From UKL13-2 sp031431435 (GTDB lineage Bacteria > Pseudomonadota > Gammaproteobacteria > Burkholderiales > Usitatibacteraceae): a stretch of 14,639 nt of DNA. Of this stretch, positions 14,494-14,639 are shown one piece after another. The stretch lies in the NCBI GenBank assembly GCA_031431435.1, contig JANPDI010000064.1, forward strand, positions 1 to 14,639, given 5' to 3'. Both the position numbers and the translations under genes were made by a program. Position 1 is the stretch's first letter. Each line of letters begins with the position of its first letter. Under the pieces are notes generated by a model, which saw nothing but the letters and a program-made list of their open reading frames with translations, was not told the origin of the DNA and did no database searches.

Positions 14494-14639
14494 GCGCGCG
14501 GACTGCCAACGCCTTCGCTGACCAAATGCCGGACGGCCTCGGCCAGATCGGCAAATTCCTTGGTCCCCTTCAGCAAACCGCCGTCCTGTTGGGTTCGTTT
14601 ACCTTTGCCGGTCAATACAAGTATCGGCGCGCAACCAAC
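14490..14639 (-). CDS. gmhB: D-glycero-beta-D-manno-heptose-1,7-bisphosphate 7-phosphatase, C-terminal fragment
   Basis: The last 49 residues of a gene that starts beyond the right edge; its frame is open from 14639 to a TGA at 14490. The visible part begins GCAPILVLTGKGKRT, the C-terminal strand and loop of HAD-type histidinol-phosphatase-like phosphatases (GmhB family), then an amphipathic helix (EFADLAEAVRHLV). GmhB removes the 7-phosphate in the ADP-L-glycero-D-manno-heptose pathway for the LPS inner core. The catalytic aspartates are outside the window, so the call rests on this C-terminal motif and the gmhB-plsC order. It overlaps plsC by 4 bases. Confidence 0.8.
   Translation of the reverse strand, partial: VGCAPILVLTGKGKRTQQDGGLLKGTKEFADLAEAVRHLVSEGVGSPRA

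Noticed and set aside
1..14639. Defence system, mobile element, CRISPR array, biosynthetic cluster, tRNA or other accessory locus
   Set aside because: No direct repeats with spacers, transposase, integrase, att-like repeats or tRNA folds were seen, and all long frames belong to conserved core families in familiar order.

Overview
The window reads as ordinary core chromosome of a Gram-negative proteobacterium, most likely a betaproteobacterium. The evidence is the lptD-surA-pdxA-rsmA order, the amgK-murU pair divergent from lptD, the pepP-ubiH-ubiI-like-dsbC string, and the gmhB-plsC-ygjP string (the last two are arrangements I associate with Betaproteobacteria). The genus cannot be told from sequence alone. 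No tRNA, rRNA, CRISPR array, insertion sequence, integrase or phage gene was seen, and coding density is high. Almost every gene belongs to a well-known family; I did not find a convincing undescribed system.

Layout, left to right. (1) Positions 1-516, plus strand: the C-terminal part of an MltA-type lytic transglycosylase, cut by the window edge. (2) Positions 7143 down to 585, minus strand: a probable six-gene operon, amgK, murU, pepP, ubiH, a second ubiquinone hydroxylase (UbiF/UbiI type) and dsbC. Two of its junctions are 4-base ATGA overlaps and one is a 10-base gap. A 91-base leader lies before murU and a 148-base, strongly C-biased leader before dsbC. (3) Positions about 7160-12865, plus strand: lptD, surA, pdxA and rsmA, divergent from amgK with only about 16 bases between the proposed start codons. 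(4) Positions 14639 down to 12948, minus strand: the tail of gmhB, then plsC (ATGA overlap) and a YgjP-type metallopeptidase, converging on rsmA at a GC-rich hairpin.

The common theme is the cell envelope. MltA cuts peptidoglycan, and AmgK plus MurU salvage its amino sugars to UDP-MurNAc. SurA escorts outer-membrane proteins, including LptD, through the periplasm. LptD inserts LPS, and GmhB makes the heptose precursor of the LPS core. DsbC can isomerise disulfides, and LptD is a known DsbC client in E. coli. PlsC makes phosphatidic acid for phospholipids. UbiH and its paralogue make ubiquinone; PdxA, RsmA and PepP are metabolic, ribosomal and peptidase housekeeping genes.

Several start codons were moved from the longest open frame: murU to 6008, amgK to 7143, lptD to a probable GTG at 7160, pdxA to 11113 and rsmA to 12077. 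The points most worth a second look are the two-cysteine LptD, the tightly packed amgK/lptD divergent start region, the C-rich dsbC leader (G-rich on the other strand), and the union of peptidoglycan recycling with ubiquinone synthesis in one apparent operon.
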